In this document: positions 1 to 8,894 of the stretch, piece after piece | Position numbering within the stretch: position 1 is the first letter of the stretch | Layout of the letters: every line of letters begins with the position of its first letter | Notes under the pieces: generated by a model | Databases searched by the model: none | The model's input: only the letters and a program-made list of their open reading frames with translations | Told to the model about the DNA's origin: nothing | Assembly (NCBI GenBank): GCA_023386315.1 | Contig: JAEWJZ010000023.1 | Span: 1 to 64,000, forward strand | DNA length: 64,000 nt | Direction of reading: 5' to 3' | From: Bacillota bacterium | GTDB lineage: Bacteria; Bacillota; Clostridia; Lachnospirales; Lachnospiraceae | Translations under genes and position numbers: made by a program

Positions 1-25
1 TCCACCAAAACGTAGAAGAGTCTAA
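1..25 (+). CDS. rpsK: 30S ribosomal protein S11, C-terminal end (partial)
   Basis: The first bases read P-P-K-R-R-R-V followed by TAA (23-25), the usual basic C-terminus of ribosomal protein S11. The gene enters from the left edge and only its last seven codons are present. It sits 16 nt before rpsD, as in the alpha operon of Firmicutes. Identification rests on this short tail plus context. Confidence 0.8.
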
Positions 26-41
26 TTAGGAGGTAATTACA

Positions 42-635
42 GTGGCAGTTGATAGAGTTCCTGTTCTTAAAAGATGTAGATCCCTTGGTCTTGATCCAAT
101 CTATTTAGGAATAGATAAAAAATCAAAGAGAGAATTAAAAAGAGCAAACAGAAAGATGAGTGAGTACGGCATTCAGCTGAGAGAAAAGCAGAAAGCTAAA
201 TTCATCTACGGTGTGCTTGAGAAACCTTTCCGTAACTATTATGCCAAGGCTGAAAGAATGAATGGTATGGTTGGTGAAAACCTTATGATTCTTCTTGAGA
301 GAAGACTTGACAATGTAGTATTCCGTATGGGATTCGGAAGAACAAGAAGAGAGACCAGACAGATGGTTGACCACAAGAGCATTCTTGTTAATGGCAAATG
401 CGTAAACATTCCTTCCTTCATCGTAAAGGTTGGAGATGTGATCGAAGTAAAAGAAAAATGCAAAACCAATGCAAGATTTAAAAGTGTTCAGGAAACAACG
501 GCTGGCCGTATGGTTCCTGCATGGCTTGATGTTGACCATGAGAATTTACGTGGTACTGTTAAAGAGTTACCAACAAGAGATGAGATTGATGTTCCAGTGA
601 ATGAAATGCTTATCGTCGAGTTGTACTCCAAATAA
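42..635 (+). CDS. rpsD: 30S ribosomal protein S4
   Basis: S4 binds 16S rRNA early in assembly of the 30S subunit and in many bacteria represses its own operon. The 197-residue protein has the N-terminal rRNA-binding region and, at about residues 88-150, the S4 RNA-binding fold (ERRLDNVVFRMGF, then VNGK and VKVGDVIEV). It starts at GTG 42, placed 8-9 nt after a strong AGGAGG. It lacks the four-cysteine N-terminal zinc site of some S4 proteins. It lies between rpsK and rpoA in the standard alpha-operon order. Confidence 0.97.
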   Translation: MAVDRVPVLKRCRSLGLDPIYLGIDKKSKRELKRANRKMSEYGIQLREKQKAKFIYGVLEKPFRNYYAKAERMNGMVGENLMILLERRLDNVVFRMGFGRTRRETRQMVDHKSILVNGKCVNIPSFIVKVGDVIEVKEKCKTNARFKSVQETTAGRMVPAWLDVDHENLRGTVKELPTRDEIDVPVNEMLIVELYSK

Positions 636-665
636 TTGAAAGTCTGTTGATAGAAGCTGGCTTTC

Positions 666-690
666 GCCCGGGGGCGTTATGCTTCCGGGC
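666..690 (+). promoter_or_regulatory. Hairpin between rpsD and rpoA
   Basis: GCCCGG (666-671) pairs with CCGGGC (685-690) around a 13-nt loop in the rpsD-rpoA gap. No T-run follows, so it is unlikely to be a terminator. It may be an RNA processing or stability element, or a target for S4-mediated control. Only the stem itself is directly visible. Confidence 0.35.
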
Positions 691-743
691 AAGGTTTGAG
701 TATAAGACCCTCGATACAAAATACCCAAAAGGAGGGGCTATTA

Positions 744-1712
744 GTGTTCGATTTTGAAAAACCAAACATTGAGATTGCTGAAATCTCAGAAGACAAAAAA
801 TATGGCAAGTTTGTAGTTGAACCGCTTGAAAGAGGTTATGGCACGACTTTAGGTAATTCCTTAAGAAGAATCATGCTTTCTTCCTTACCGGGCGCTGCAG
901 TCAGTCAGGTAAAAATCGACGGCGTTTTGCATGAATTCAGTTCTATTCCTGGAGTTAAGGAAGATGTGACTGAGATCATTATGAACATCAAGAGCTTATC
1001 TATTAAAAACAACAGCGATACCAACGAGGCAAAGGTTGCATACATTGAGTTTGAAGGCGAAGGTGTTGTAACTGCTGCTGATATCCAGGCTGATCCCGAT
1101 ATCGAGATCATGAACCAGGATCAGGTTATCGCTACGCTTAGCGGCGGCACAGACAGTAAGTTCTATATGGAACTTACTATCACAAAGGGCCGTGGTTATG
1201 TGAGTGCAGACAAGAATAAGAGTGAAGATTTACCGATAGGTGTGATTGCTGTTGATTCTATTTATACACCAGTAGAGCGCGTCAACATGACGGTAGAAAA
1301 CACCCGAGTTGGTCAGGTTACCGATTATGATAAGCTGACATTAGATGTATTTACAAATGGAACTCTGGCACCGGATGAAGCAGTCAGCCTGGCTGCAAAG
1401 GTACTGAGTGAGCATTTGAACTTATTCATTGATTTATCTGAGAACGCCAAGACTGCAGAAGTTATGGTGGAGAAGGAAGACAATGAGAAGGAAAAAGTTC
1501 TGGAGATGAACATTGATGAACTGGAGCTTTCTGTCCGTTCTTATAATTGTCTCAAGAGAGCCGGAATCAATACGGTAGAAGAACTGTGCAACAGAACTTC
1601 TGAGGATATGATGAAGGTTCGAAACTTAGGCCGCAAGTCTTTAGAAGAAGTGTTGGCAAAGTTGAAGGAATTAGGCTTACAGCTGAATCCAAGCGATGAT
1701 ACCAATGCATAA
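744..1712 (+). CDS. rpoA: DNA-directed RNA polymerase subunit alpha
   Basis: The alpha subunit forms the dimer on which RNA polymerase assembles, and its C-terminal domain contacts UP elements and activators. The 322-residue protein has the N-terminal dimerisation domain ([20 protein letters not shown] region near residue 30), a linker near 225-245, and an alpha-CTD with the helix-hairpin-helix pattern ([27 protein letters not shown]). The reading frame is open further upstream to a TTG, but GTG 744 is preferred. It follows AAAGGAGGGG (728-736) and gives the usual M-F-D-F-E-K-P start of Firmicute RpoA. Confidence 0.97.
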   Translation: MFDFEKPNIEIAEISEDKKYGKFVVEPLERGYGTTLGNSLRRIMLSSLPGAAVSQVKIDGVLHEFSSIPGVKEDVTEIIMNIKSLSIKNNSDTNEAKVAYIEFEGEGVVTAADIQADPDIEIMNQDQVIATLSGGTDSKFYMELTITKGRGYVSADKNKSEDLPIGVIAVDSIYTPVERVNMTVENTRVGQVTDYDKLTLDVFTNGTLAPDEAVSLAAKVLSEHLNLFIDLSENAKTAEVMVEKEDNEKEKVLEMNIDELELSVRSYNCLKRAGINTVEELCNRTSEDMMKVRNLGRKSLEEVLAKLKELGLQLNPSDDTNA

Positions 1713-1808
1713 TTGATTCGCTTAGCAGTTGATTTATGGAGATTAAGCACTGATACAGTAAGACCGAAGAAGCATGTATCCGTGTTCCACAAATGGAGGA
1801 ATATTGAG

Positions 1809-2345
1809 ATGGCAGGATATAGAAAACTGGGAAAAACTTCCAGTCAGAGAAAAGCATTAATCAGAAGCCAGGTAACCGCATTAATCTATAATGGTAAGAT
1901 CGTGACAACAGAAGCAAGAGCAAAGGAAATCCGCAAAGTTGCAGAAGGTCTGATTGCTCTGGCAGTTAAGGAGAAAGATAACTTCGAGACTGTTAAAGTT
2001 ACAGCTAAGGTTGCACGTAAAGATAAAGACGGCAAGAGAGTAAAAGATGTTGTAAACGGCAAGAAAGTAACTGTTTATGATGAAGTGGAAAAAGAGATCA
2101 AGAAAGATCTTCCTTCCAGACTTCATGCAAGAAGACAGATGTTAAAGGTCCTTTACGATGTAACAGAAGTTCCGTCTGAAGCTGCAGGAAGAAAGAAGAA
2201 TACAAAGTCTGTTGATCTTCCAAAGAAGCTGTTTGATGAGGTTGCACCAAAGTATGTATCCCGCAACGGTGGTTACACACGTATCGTTAAGATCGGCCAG
2301 CGTAAAGGTGATGCAGCGATGGAAGTAGTTCTTGAGCTTGTATAA
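1809..2345 (+). CDS. rplQ: 50S ribosomal protein L17
   Basis: L17 lies near the peptide exit tunnel of the 50S subunit. The N-terminus (MAGYRKLGKTSSQRKAL, then TEARAKEIRK) is a clear L17 signature, and the C-terminus ends GDAAMEVVLELV. At 178 residues it is much longer than the usual 115-130. The extra length is a lysine-rich charged segment of about 45 residues near position 60-105 (KDKDGKRVKDVVNGKK and following). ATG 1809 is chosen for its ribosome site (TGGAGGA) and conserved start, although the frame is open upstream. It is the last gene of the alpha operon. Confidence 0.96.
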   Translation: MAGYRKLGKTSSQRKALIRSQVTALIYNGKIVTTEARAKEIRKVAEGLIALAVKEKDNFETVKVTAKVARKDKDGKRVKDVVNGKKVTVYDEVEKEIKKDLPSRLHARRQMLKVLYDVTEVPSEAAGRKKNTKSVDLPKKLFDEVAPKYVSRNGGYTRIVKIGQRKGDAAMEVVLELV

Positions 2346-2356
2346 TTAATATTAAT

Positions 2357-2394
2357 ATCCCGGTATGGAAGCAATTCCTTATCGGGATTTTTTA
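2357..2394 (+). terminator. Rho-independent terminator after rplQ
   Basis: ATCCCG (2357-2362) pairs with CGGGAT (2383-2388). The inner arm continues with one mismatch to a GCAA tetraloop, and a T-run follows (2388-2393). It closes the alpha operon. Confidence 0.85.
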
Positions 2395-2443
2395 TTCCTC
2401 CCAATAGTTAAGAAACGCAAGAATAAAGAAAGAATATCGTAAG

Positions 2444-2473
2444 TTGACGGACAATTGCTTTCAGGGCTATAAT
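2444..2473 (+). promoter_or_regulatory. Sigma-A promoter of the first cell-wall-binding gene
   Basis: TTGACG (2444-2449) and TATAAT (2468-2473) are separated by 18 bp. They lie about 65 bp upstream of the ATG at 2540 and after the rplQ terminator, so the two surface-protein genes have their own promoter. Confidence 0.75.
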
Positions 2474-2539
2474 GTAAATTGTAGAATATTATGGTTCTAT
2501 TGTTAAAATGCGCTAAAATAAAATCGGGAGGTATTAAGT

Positions 2540-3769
2540 ATGAAGCGTTTAAAGAGACTGGTGACTTTCGTCTCTGCATTGGGGGTATTGACGGCAAGCA
2601 TACCATTTACGACAATGGCAGCTACCGTAAAAACCATAACGTCTGTAACGATTAACGTAGGGTTGGAAGAGATATCCAATGGAGACACTCTGCCTTCTGA
2701 AACTTCTTTTTCTACCACATCGGAAAGCGGCAATTACGTTTACACCAACAATAACAGATATGAAGTGTCAGACCTGGATTGGATTACATCTGACAGCAAG
2801 GAAATGAAAATTGGATCTGAACCGAAGATGAAGGTTACGCTGCATGCTACGAATGCTGATGAATATGCATTTAAAGGCGGTTATCAGTCGAGCAATATTA
2901 CGATCAAGGGCGGCACCTATGTTTCCTCAAACCGTTCTGGTACAGATACATTATATGTAACATTTACTTTTAAACCGATCAAGGGAACCTATGATTCTCC
3001 GGAAGATGCTTACTGGAAGGATTCCGGCTACGGGAATGCCAAGTGGAGTGAGCCGGAGAATGGATCTGGTGCTTATGACGTATATCTGTATCGAGGCAGC
3101 ACGATTATTAAAAAAGTTGAGAAACTGAAAGCCACCACTTATAATTTCTATCCTTATATGACCAAGGAAGGTACCTACAGCTTTAAAGTACGTACGGTAC
3201 CGTACAGCAGTACTGAGGATAAACATGGAAAAAACAGTGACTGGACGGAATCTGATGAGGTATATGTGCCCAAAGAAAAGGTATCAGACGGCAGCGGACA
3301 GGATAGCGGGACGGCATCCACCGGAGCCGTAGGCTGGATCAAGAATGGTAACTCCTGGAGTTACCGCTATCCTGATGGAACCTACTTAAAGAATAACTGG
3401 TCTAAAATCAGTGACAAGTGGTATCTTTTTGACGGCAATGGTACAATGCTTACCGGCTGGCAGCAAAAAGGAGACAAAACCTATTTCCTGAATAATGACG
3501 GAGCAATGCTGACAGGCTGGTACAAATCCGATAATAAATGGTACTATTTAAATCCTTCCACTACAAACGGAGTTGAGGGTGCATTGATAACTGGCTGGAT
3601 TTCCTACAATAACAAGTGGTATTATGCTGATTCCAAGGGCATCATGCAGGAAGGCTGGAAGCAGATCGATGGCAATTGGTTCTATTTTTATCCAGGTGAT
3701 GGCTCAAAAGCAGTGAACACCACCATCAGTGGTTTTGCAGTGGATGGAGAGGGAATCTGGAGAAAGTAG
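2540..3769 (+). CDS. Secreted cell-wall-binding repeat protein
   Basis: A 409-residue exported protein. Residues 1-28 form a Sec signal peptide (MKRLKRL, hydrophobic core, TMAA). The middle contains a beta-rich region, with a fibronectin-III-like stretch at about 150-245 (KWSEPENGSGAYDVYLYRG). From about residue 263 there are five or six repeats of the choline/cell-wall-binding type (W-x5-W-Y-Y/F, DG, GTMLTGWQ). These repeats usually anchor proteins to wall polymers. No catalytic domain is recognised. GGGAGGT lies 8 nt before the ATG. It is followed 21 nt later by a paralogue with the same architecture, so this is probably a two-gene operon. Ligand and role are unknown. Confidence 0.85.
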   Translation: MKRLKRLVTFVSALGVLTASIPFTTMAATVKTITSVTINVGLEEISNGDTLPSETSFSTTSESGNYVYTNNNRYEVSDLDWITSDSKEMKIGSEPKMKVTLHATNADEYAFKGGYQSSNITIKGGTYVSSNRSGTDTLYVTFTFKPIKGTYDSPEDAYWKDSGYGNAKWSEPENGSGAYDVYLYRGSTIIKKVEKLKATTYNFYPYMTKEGTYSFKVRTVPYSSTEDKHGKNSDWTESDEVYVPKEKVSDGSGQDSGTASTGAVGWIKNGNSWSYRYPDGTYLKNNWSKISDKWYLFDGNGTMLTGWQQKGDKTYFLNNDGAMLTGWYKSDNKWYYLNPSTTNGVEGALITGWISYNNKWYYADSKGIMQEGWKQIDGNWFYFYPGDGSKAVNTTISGFAVDGEGIWRK

Positions 3770-3790
3770 GGAGAAAGGAAGTAGATATTG

Positions 3791-4813
3791 ATGAATTGGA
3801 GAAAAGGGAAAGGAATATGGTTTCTGCTTTTATGCATGATCATGATTCTTGGAACCGGAATAACAGCATCAGCGTCAGGCAGCTTAAGGATCTACGTGGA
3901 GAATGGCAGTAAGAGTTCCTGGACGGAGGGAATTAATGTTCCCACTGTAAAAGTGAATTATTCGGAAGAAAGCCCCGACTGGAGCAAGAAAGAGGATCAA
4001 TGGGAGCCTGGAAAGAAAGTAAAGGGGACCATTCGGGTATCCGGTTCTTATGAGAGATCGGATTGCACCGTGAAAGGTGCAAATCTGCTTTCTGTGAACA
4101 GTGAAGACGGGGAGACTGTCATCACCTTCTCATATGTTCCGGTTGCAAAACTGGAATGCCCGGAAAAGGCAGGCTGGAGCGATGCTGCAAAAACCAAAGC
4201 CTCCTGGAAGAAGGTGCCGTACGCTTCCAGATATCAGGTAGTCCTGTATCAGGAAGGCGGTATCTGGATTAAAAGCCTGACCACATCTTCCACATCAGCA
4301 GATCTTCTTCCTTATATGAGCAGTGGTTATAAATACTTCTACACAGTGAAAGCCATCTTAAAGGATTCATCGGAAGAGGATTATTTAAAAGAAGGAGATA
4401 TCACTACTTCTGATGATTCTGTAGTGCAGGAACTGGGCGAGACGTTAGGTGTATGGGCAACTTACCAGGAAGGTAAGAAGTACCGCGGAGAAGACGGCAA
4501 CTATGTGACTGACGGCTGGAAGATGATCAGCGGTAAATGGTATTATTTTAAGCAGGATGGCTATGCTGTAATCGGCTGGCAGAAGGTTGATGAGAAATGG
4601 TACTATATGGACGCAGAAGCTGTAATGAAGACCGGCTGGCAGGAACTCAATGGAATATGGTACTACTTTAATACTGACGGAGATATGGCGACCGGATGGA
4701 TTCAGCCGACTCCAGGCAAATGGTATTATCTCAACGGAGACGGAAGCTTGGCTATGAATACAACGGTGGATGGAAGTTATAAGGTTAATGAATCAGGCTT
4801 ATGGATACAATAA
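3791..4813 (+). CDS. Secreted cell-wall-binding repeat protein (paralogue)
   Basis: A 340-residue paralogue of the preceding gene. It has a signal peptide (residues 1-30, MNWRKGKGIWFLLLCMIMILG), a central Fn3-like segment (about 120-210, with WKKVPYASRYQVVLY and LLPYMSSGYKY matching positions in the neighbour), and five C-terminal wall-binding repeats (GKWYYFKQDGYAVIGWQKV and similar). A TTG directly precedes the ATG at 3791; the ATG is chosen because its spacing from AAAGGAAG is better. The tandem pair suggests local duplication and divergence. No enzyme domain is seen. Confidence 0.83.
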   Translation: MNWRKGKGIWFLLLCMIMILGTGITASASGSLRIYVENGSKSSWTEGINVPTVKVNYSEESPDWSKKEDQWEPGKKVKGTIRVSGSYERSDCTVKGANLLSVNSEDGETVITFSYVPVAKLECPEKAGWSDAAKTKASWKKVPYASRYQVVLYQEGGIWIKSLTTSSTSADLLPYMSSGYKYFYTVKAILKDSSEEDYLKEGDITTSDDSVVQELGETLGVWATYQEGKKYRGEDGNYVTDGWKMISGKWYYFKQDGYAVIGWQKVDEKWYYMDAEAVMKTGWQELNGIWYYFNTDGDMATGWIQPTPGKWYYLNGDGSLAMNTTVDGSYKVNESGLWIQ

Positions 4814-4815
4814 AG

Positions 4816-4862
4816 CAGATAGATGGTATGGATGGAAACATCTGTACCATCTATCTGTTTTT
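4816..4862 (+). terminator. Terminator after the cell-wall-binding pair
   Basis: A perfect 13-bp stem, CAGATAGATGGTA (4816-4828) with TACCATCTATCTG (4845-4857), is followed by TTTTT. It separates the surface-protein operon from the ECF operon. Confidence 0.85.
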
Positions 4863-4934
4863 GTGAGGAAAAACTATATTTTCACCAATTCTTGCTTTTA
4901 ATCCTGTGTTTTTGCAAAAGATACTTACCGATGC

Positions 4935-4963
4935 TTGACTGTTATGCAATATTCAACTAAAAT
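4935..4963 (+). promoter_or_regulatory. Promoter of the ecfA1-ecfA2-ecfT-truA operon
   Basis: TTGACT (4935-4940), a 17-bp spacer and TAAAAT (4958-4963). It lies just upstream of ATG 5007 and overlaps the upstream in-frame TTG, which therefore cannot be the start of ecfA1. Confidence 0.75.
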
Positions 4964-5006
4964 TATGTGGCATACGGATGTATCACTTTTTAAAGAAAGG
5001 TTTACT

Positions 5007-5912
5007 ATGGGAATAATTAAAACGTCTAAACTGATATTTGATTATATCAGAAAAGATGAAGAAGAAAATATTGAAGAAATTAAACGTGCCATCGACGGTG
5101 TGAGCCTGGATCTGGAAAAGGGCCAGTTCATTGCGGTCCTTGGCCATAATGGATCTGGTAAATCAACCTTTGCAAAACAGCTCAATGCCATATTGCTGCC
5201 TACCGAAGGTACGGTATGGATTCAGGATTTAGATACTTCCAGGGAAGAGAATCTCTGGGAAGTCCGCAAGAAGACAGGAATGGTTTTTCAGAATCCGGAT
5301 AATCAGATCATTGGAAATATTGTAGAAGAGGATGTGGGATTCGGCCCTGAGAATCTTGGTGTGCCTACAGAGGAGATCTGGAAACGGGTGGACGAGAGTT
5401 TAAAAAGCGTGGGAATGGCTGCATACCGCTTAAAGTCCCCTAACAGGCTGTCTGGTGGTCAGAAGCAGCGGGTTGCCATAGCAGGTGTAATGGCAATGAG
5501 ACCTCAGTGTATCGTATTAGATGAACCTACAGCCATGTTAGATCCTAACGGACGCAAAGAGGTGGTTAAAACGGTTCATGAACTGAACCGGAAAGAGGGA
5601 ATCACGGTTCTTCTTATCACCCATTACATGGAAGAGGTAACAGGTGCTGACAGAGTGATCGTTATGGATGAAGGCAGAGTAGTCATGGATGGTACGCCCC
5701 GTGAGATATTCTCTCAGGTGGAGAAGCTTAAATCCTACCGGCTGGACGTTCCCCAGGTTACAGAGCTTGCTTATGAGTTAAAACAAAAAGGTCTTGATCT
5801 GCCTGATGGGATATTGACACTGGATGAGCTGATGGAGAACCTTCTACCACGGTTTGCAGAACGTTTTCCCGGAAAAGTGATTCTGGAGAACGGAGGAAGC
5901 CATGGCAATTAA
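5007..5912 (+). CDS. ecfA1: Energy-coupling factor transporter ATP-binding protein EcfA1
   Basis: One of two ABC ATPases that power ECF vitamin and metal importers at the inner face of the membrane. The 301-residue protein has Walker A (GHNGSGKST), Q-loop (VFQNPDNQI), signature (RLSGGQKQR), Walker B ([12 protein letters not shown]) and the switch histidine (THYMEE). ATG 5007 follows AAAGAAAGG and lies downstream of a clear promoter. The stop overlaps the ecfA2 start by 11 nt, indicating translational coupling. No S-component gene is adjacent, so the module probably serves several unlinked S-components. Confidence 0.95.
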   Translation: MGIIKTSKLIFDYIRKDEEENIEEIKRAIDGVSLDLEKGQFIAVLGHNGSGKSTFAKQLNAILLPTEGTVWIQDLDTSREENLWEVRKKTGMVFQNPDNQIIGNIVEEDVGFGPENLGVPTEEIWKRVDESLKSVGMAAYRLKSPNRLSGGQKQRVAIAGVMAMRPQCIVLDEPTAMLDPNGRKEVVKTVHELNRKEGITVLLITHYMEEVTGADRVIVMDEGRVVMDGTPREIFSQVEKLKSYRLDVPQVTELAYELKQKGLDLPDGILTLDELMENLLPRFAERFPGKVILENGGSHGN

Positions 5913-6750
5913 AGCAGAGCGTATCAATTATATCTATGGAAAAGGGACAGCCTTTGAGCAGCATGCATTAAAGGATGTGAACTTAGAGATACAGGATGGA
6001 GAATTCGTTGGGTTAATCGGTCATACCGGTTCCGGAAAGTCCACCCTAATCCAGCATTTAAACGGACTGCTCCGTGCAACAGATGGAAAACTATATTATA
6101 ATGGAAGTAATATTTATGATGACGGCTATGACCTCAGGGCTTTGAGAAGTCATGTAGGACTTGTGTTTCAGTATCCCGAACATCAGCTTTTTGAAATTGA
6201 TGTATTTACCGATGTCTGCTTTGGACCTAAAAATCAGGGGCTGAACAAGGAAGAAACGGCCAAACGGGCGAGAGAAGCACTTACCATGGTAGGTCTTGAT
6301 GAAAGTTACTATAAACGTTCTCCCTTTGAACTTTCCGGAGGTCAGAAAAGGCGTGTTGCAATCGCTGGTGTTCTCGCCATGAATCCGGATGTTCTGATTC
6401 TTGATGAGCCCACAGCCGGTTTGGATCCAAAAGGGAGAGATGAGATTCTGGATCAGATCAGCAGGCTTCATAAGGAACGGAACATGACTATTATTTTAGT
6501 CTCTCACAGCATGGAAGATGTGGCCCGGTATGTAGACCGGATTCTGGTCATGAATCATGGAGAAAAGGTATTTGACGATACACCAAAGGAAGTGTTTCAG
6601 CATTATAAGGAACTGGAAGCAATGGGACTGGCAGCTCCTGAGATCACCTATGTGGTTCAGACACTGAAATCCCACGGTGTTCCCATTGATACCAGCATTA
6701 CAACAATAGAAGAAGCCAGAGACGAGATTTTAAAGCTTCTGGGAAAATAG
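5902..6750 (+). CDS. ecfA2: Energy-coupling factor transporter ATP-binding protein EcfA2
   Basis: Partner ATPase of EcfA1, 282 residues. It carries Walker A (GHTGSGKST), Q-loop ([11 protein letters not shown], the aromatic version typical of EcfA2), signature (LSGGQKRR), Walker B ([12 protein letters not shown]) and the switch histidine (SHSMED). It begins inside the last codons of ecfA1 and is followed by ecfT after 13 nt. Confidence 0.95.
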   Translation: MAIKAERINYIYGKGTAFEQHALKDVNLEIQDGEFVGLIGHTGSGKSTLIQHLNGLLRATDGKLYYNGSNIYDDGYDLRALRSHVGLVFQYPEHQLFEIDVFTDVCFGPKNQGLNKEETAKRAREALTMVGLDESYYKRSPFELSGGQKRRVAIAGVLAMNPDVLILDEPTAGLDPKGRDEILDQISRLHKERNMTIILVSHSMEDVARYVDRILVMNHGEKVFDDTPKEVFQHYKELEAMGLAAPEITYVVQTLKSHGVPIDTSITTIEEARDEILKLLGK

Positions 6751-6763
6751 ACAGGGAGATATT

Positions 6764-7576
6764 ATGCTGAAAGATATTACATTAGGGCAGTATTATCCGG
6801 TGGAATCCATTCTTCATAAGCTGGATCCCCGGACAAAGCTGTTTGGGACCATGGTTTTTATCATATCCCTATTTATTGCAAATGATATCTGGGCTTATGT
6901 AATAGCTACTGTGTTTCTTGCAGCGGCCATAAAGCTCAGTAATGTACCTTTTAAGTTTATGGTCAGAGGCTTGAAGGCGATTGTATTTCTGCTTCTGATC
7001 AGCGTCAGCTTCAATCTGTTTCTCACACCCGGCAAGGCAGTTCTGGCTTTGGGATTTTTAAAGATCACAAAGGAAGGAATTATGGTGGCTGGTTTTATGG
7101 GAATCCGGCTGATTTATCTGGTGGTTGGATCTTCCATCATGACTCTTACGACCACTCCGAACCAGCTGACTGACGGTCTGGAGAAGAGTCTTGGATTCTT
7201 AAACCGTTTGCGTGTACCGGTGCATGAGGTATCCATGATGATGTCCATTGCGCTGCGTTTCATACCGATTCTGGTGGAAGAAACTGATAAGATCATGAAG
7301 GCACAGATGGCAAGAGGTGCGGACTTTGAGACCGGGAATCTGATTCAGAAAGCGAAGAATATGATTCCTCTTCTGGTGCCTCTTTTTATCTCTGCGTTCC
7401 GCCGTGCCACAGATCTTGCCATGGCGATGGAAGCCAGATGCTACCGGGGCGGAGAAGGGCGGACGAAAATGAAGCCGCTTAAGTATGGAAACCAGGACAA
7501 AGTCACGTATCTGGTATATTTTATTTACCTTGCTGTCATCATAGGTCTCCGGATCCTGAGAGTGCAGAGCTTTTAA
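6764..7576 (+). CDS. ecfT: Energy-coupling factor transporter transmembrane protein EcfT
   Basis: The scaffold membrane protein of group II ECF transporters. It links the EcfA1/A2 ATPases to exchangeable S-components. The 270-residue protein has several hydrophobic segments (about residues 25-60, 68-85, 105-130, 245-265) and the two Ala-Arg-Gly-type coupling motifs that dock into the ATPases (MARGADFE and MEARCYRGG). It is the third gene of the operon, with the ribosome site GGGAGAT before the ATG. Confidence 0.93.
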   Translation: MLKDITLGQYYPVESILHKLDPRTKLFGTMVFIISLFIANDIWAYVIATVFLAAAIKLSNVPFKFMVRGLKAIVFLLLISVSFNLFLTPGKAVLALGFLKITKEGIMVAGFMGIRLIYLVVGSSIMTLTTTPNQLTDGLEKSLGFLNRLRVPVHEVSMMMSIALRFIPILVEETDKIMKAQMARGADFETGNLIQKAKNMIPLLVPLFISAFRRATDLAMAMEARCYRGGEGRTKMKPLKYGNQDKVTYLVYFIYLAVIIGLRILRVQSF

Positions 7577-7592
7577 GAACAAAGGAGGATTT

Positions 7593-8633
7593 ATGAAACG
7601 GGTTAAGATGATCGTTGCCTACGACGGAACCAATTACTGCGGCTGGCAGATCCAGAACAATGGAATCACCATTGAGGAGGTTTTAAACCGCACTCTGACA
7701 GACTTATTAAAGGAGCCGGTCACTGTAACAGGTGCCAGCAGGACAGATTCCGGAGTGCATTCGGAGGGAAATGTGGCAGTTTTTGATACAGAAAACCGAA
7801 TGCCTGCAGACAAGATTTGTTTTGCCTTAAATCAGAGGCTGCCGGAAGATATTCGGGTGCTTCACTCGGAGGAAGTTCCGGGTAGTTACCACCCCAGGAA
7901 GCAAAACTGTGTTAAAACTTACGAGTATAAGATTATGAATCGGAAGATCGAAATTCCGACCATGCGGCTGTACAGCTATTTCTGTTACTTCCCCCTTGAT
8001 GTGGAAAAGATGCGGGAGGGCGCGGCCTGTCTGATCGGAGAACATGATTTTAAAAGCTTCTGCACGGCCAGAGGGCAGGCAGAGGAAACGGTACGGACCA
8101 TTTACAGTCTGGAGGTTTTAAAGACTGATGATCTTATTACAATCCGGATTAAGGGCAATGGATTTTTATATAATATGGTAAGAATCATTGCAGGAACACT
8201 GATGAAAGTGGGCATGGGAGTTTATCCTCCCGGGCATGTGGAGGAGATTTTAGACGCCAGGGACCGGAATGCAGCGGGACCGAAGGCTGCGGCGAAAGGT
8301 CTTACCCTGGTGAGCCTTGAGTATGAAAAAGAACTTGAGAAAGAAATTAAGGGTGAAAATAAGGAGTGGAGTTATACTCTGTATCAGGATCGGATTGCTT
8401 CTCATAAGGAAGCAGGTCTGGTGATCCACAGATGCAGGGAAGAGGATTTTGAACGGCTTCTGATCCGTGTCGTGCATCAGGCGGTAAGAAACGGAGCTCG
8501 TACTGTTTTGGTAAAGGACGAAGAACAGGAAGGCCGGATTATTACAGGCAGGGCATATGGATTTTACAGCTTTTCACCTGACGAATCAGGAAATGGATGG
8601 ATGGTAACTGGAAACCAGTCAGCAAAGCCTTGA
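7593..8633 (+). CDS. truA: tRNA pseudouridine(38-40) synthase TruA with C-terminal extension
   Basis: TruA converts uridines 38-40 of the tRNA anticodon arm to pseudouridine. The catalytic aspartate is D52 in SRTDSGVH, and the FLYNMVRIIAGTLMKVG and AAAKGLTL blocks of the family follow. The TruA core normally ends near residue 246. Here another 100 residues follow (from about KELEKEIKGENKEW to NQSAKP), with a predicted mixed alpha/beta character and no family recognised. The gene is 16 nt after ecfT behind AAAGGAGG, a common order in Firmicutes. The extension is open and in frame, so it appears to be a real fusion or appended domain. Confidence 0.93.
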   Translation: MKRVKMIVAYDGTNYCGWQIQNNGITIEEVLNRTLTDLLKEPVTVTGASRTDSGVHSEGNVAVFDTENRMPADKICFALNQRLPEDIRVLHSEEVPGSYHPRKQNCVKTYEYKIMNRKIEIPTMRLYSYFCYFPLDVEKMREGAACLIGEHDFKSFCTARGQAEETVRTIYSLEVLKTDDLITIRIKGNGFLYNMVRIIAGTLMKVGMGVYPPGHVEEILDARDRNAAGPKAAAKGLTLVSLEYEKELEKEIKGENKEWSYTLYQDRIASHKEAGLVIHRCREEDFERLLIRVVHQAVRNGARTVLVKDEEQEGRIITGRAYGFYSFSPDESGNGWMVTGNQSAKP

Positions 8634-8672
8634 TTTTAAAGGAAAAAACCCCTGCTTTTACAGGAAAAAAGG

Positions 8673-8701
8673 TTGACACACAGGTCAAAATGTAATATAA
8701 T
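8673..8701 (+). promoter_or_regulatory. Promoter of rplM-rpsI
   Basis: Consensus TTGACA (8673-8678), 17-bp spacer, consensus TATAAT (8696-8701). Transcription would begin near 8708, leaving a leader of about 185 nt before rplM. Confidence 0.88.
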
Positions 8702-8707
8702 GTATAA

Positions 8708-8884
8708 CTGTGACGTTAGACGAAAATGTTCAAGCCAAGCCCCGGAATGAGCATTTTGTAATATAACTTTTGGAAAGTTGTTTTCAGCTTTTCGAGAAAA
8801 GGTGCCGCTTTTCGCGCCGTCTATCCGGTTATGAAAACATGTTTTCGTAATATGGAAATGCTTAAAAACACCATAATTTACAGG
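8708..8884 (+). promoter_or_regulatory. Long structured 5' leader of rplM-rpsI
   Basis: The leader between the promoter and the rplM ribosome site can fold. TAGACG (8717-8722) pairs with CGTCTA (8818-8823) across about 95 nt. A short hairpin AACTTT/AAAGTT lies at 8765-8779, and AAAATG near 8724 can pair with CATTTT near 8752. Ribosomal-protein operons often carry autoregulatory leaders, including L13 leaders in Bacilli. Whether this is one is inference from position and pairing. No terminator-like T-run is visible, so translational control is more likely than attenuation. Confidence 0.45.
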
Positions 8885-8894
8885 AGGTTGTCCA

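Noticed and set aside
7199..7582. 127-codon minus-strand frame over ecfT
   Set aside because: It is fully covered by ecfT, which has clear family motifs, and has no supporting signal.
8651..8664. CCTG/CAGG hairpin after truA as a plus-strand terminator
   Set aside because: The stem is only 4 bp and is followed by A residues rather than Ts; as read on the plus strand it would not terminate.
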